A stretch of DNA of 64,000 nucleotides from Arenicellales bacterium (GTDB lineage: Bacteria > Pseudomonadota > Gammaproteobacteria > Arenicellales > JAJDZL01). The notes beneath the pieces were generated by a model. That model searched no databases, was not told the origin of the DNA, and saw nothing but the letters and a program-made list of their open reading frames with translations. The stretch spans positions 2,232,001 through 2,296,000 of the forward strand of contig OY282380.1 in the NCBI GenBank assembly GCA_958295885.1, given 5' to 3'. This document shows positions 63,459 through 64,000 of this stretch, one piece after another; the first letter of the stretch is position 1, and the number at the start of each line of letters is the position of its first letter. The position numbers and the translations under genes are program-made.

Positions 63459-64000
63459 ATGTCGGTAACCGGTATCCCCACAAAACTACAAGAAGAGTAT
63501 TTCAACATCAGTCCCGATTACGTACGAATCAGCGTTGCTGCCGCAATCGAACTTGGACTTGCGCCTGGAAGCATACGCGGCTGCAGCTGCAGCTGCATCA
63601 ATCTGCTGCAGAATTATCCTCAGGGATGCGCTGCCAACTGCTCATACTGCGGACTTGCCCGCGAACGTCCGGGGATTGCAGAAGAAAACAGTTTCATCCG
63701 CGTCGATTGGCCGCTCTATTCAACGGATCTGGTTGCTGAAAAAATTGCGGAAAAAGAATCGAATGATACAGTGGGAAGAGTGTGCATCGCTCAGGTTCAG
63801 GATCATCGGGCTACTGCGGACTTGATCGACATGGCGACTCGCGTGCATCGTGCGGCGCCGCCCGTGCCCATCTCTGCTCTGGTCACTGCGACTCTGCTGG
63901 ATGAAAATGATCTGTACGAGATACAGGACGCTGGAGTGGACATCATAGGTGTTGGTTTGGATGCGGTATCGGAAGAGTTATTTTTCAATACAAGGGGAAA
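63459..64000 (+). CDS. Radical-SAM protein, second LipS-type component (partial)
   Basis: Starts at ATG 63459 and runs off the window edge; 180 residues are visible. The radical-SAM CxxxCxxC motif is in CAANCSYCGLARERPG. Three more cysteines lie just before it (GCSCSCINLLQ), candidates for an auxiliary cluster. Further on RVCIAQVQDHRATADL and VTATLLDENDLYEIQDAGVD are consistent with the TIM-barrel order. It follows the first LipS-type gene by 26 bases, so the two are in one operon. It cannot be judged complete from this window. Confidence 0.75.
   Translation, partial: MSVTGIPTKLQEEYFNISPDYVRISVAAAIELGLAPGSIRGCSCSCINLLQNYPQGCAANCSYCGLARERPGIAEENSFIRVDWPLYSTDLVAEKIAEKESNDTVGRVCIAQVQDHRATADLIDMATRVHRAAPPVPISALVTATLLDENDLYEIQDAGVDIIGVGLDAVSEELFFNTRG

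Noticed and set aside
1..64000. CRISPR arrays, rRNA genes, prophage
   Set aside because: No regularly spaced direct repeats, no rRNA signatures, and no phage structural genes were seen on reading the window.

Overview
The window looks like a chromosomal segment of a sulfur-oxidising bacterium, most likely a gammaproteobacterium. The evidence is the gene content: rsmD-coaD, gatCAB, the mre-mrd-rodA-mltB-rlpA-lipB cell-wall block, ispH with a squalene synthase, and above all a complete sulfur-oxidising heterodisulfide-reductase-like (sHdr) locus with its lipoylation genes. Base composition is moderate and coding DNA alternates with decayed insertion sequences. The genus cannot be told from this sequence.

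Layout. 1-11 kb is accessory: an IS1595 relic, then rsmD, coaD and a Nudix hydrolase. Next comes an intact IS66-type element (3654-6445) with matching terminal repeats and a perfect 8-bp target duplication. It carries only tnpC and a translationally coupled DUF4338/DruA gene. After that, two inverted copies of a DNA-adenine-methylase fragment enclose a dead IS110 copy, an IS66-like fragment and an Rpn-type nuclease. 11-14 kb holds an AAA ATPase/VWA pair (CbbQ/CbbO or NorQ/NorD type). 14.2-17 kb has tRNA-Leu, an amber-interrupted nuclease gene, and an unexplained hairpin-dense non-coding stretch around a small membrane protein gene. tRNA-Arg, speB, gatB, gatA and gatC follow on the minus strand. 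21.5-29.4 kb is the cell-shape block ending in lipB. 29.4-31.8 kb is a transposase graveyard. 32 kb has an unrecognised 461-aa gene, and 33.6-36.7 kb a basic-amino-acid ABC transporter.

36.8-44.1 kb (minus) is the sHdr operon: dsrE, hdrC1, hdrB1, hdrA, hyp, hdrC2, hdrB2, a second hyp, lbpA, tusA. Its promoter region holds a perfect AT-rich palindrome of the kind bound by ArsR-family sulfur sensors. 59.7-64 kb (plus) holds a YeeE/YedE sulfur-compound transporter, a second LbpA, an sLpl-type lipoate ligase and two radical-SAM proteins of the LipS type; the last is cut by the window edge. Together these suggest uptake of thiosulfate-like sulfur, relay by DsrE/TusA, oxidation on the sHdr complex, electron or sulfur handling through LbpA, and a dedicated route for lipoylating LbpA. 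Canonical LipB is also present.

Between these blocks lie an ECF sigma factor with a VWA membrane protein (44.8-47.5 kb), decayed DNA, an amidase, an SprT-like metalloprotein, a glutamine-amidotransferase-like protein lacking its catalytic cysteine, ispH, a squalene synthase and gamma-glutamyltransferase. No CRISPR array, rRNA or intact prophage was seen.
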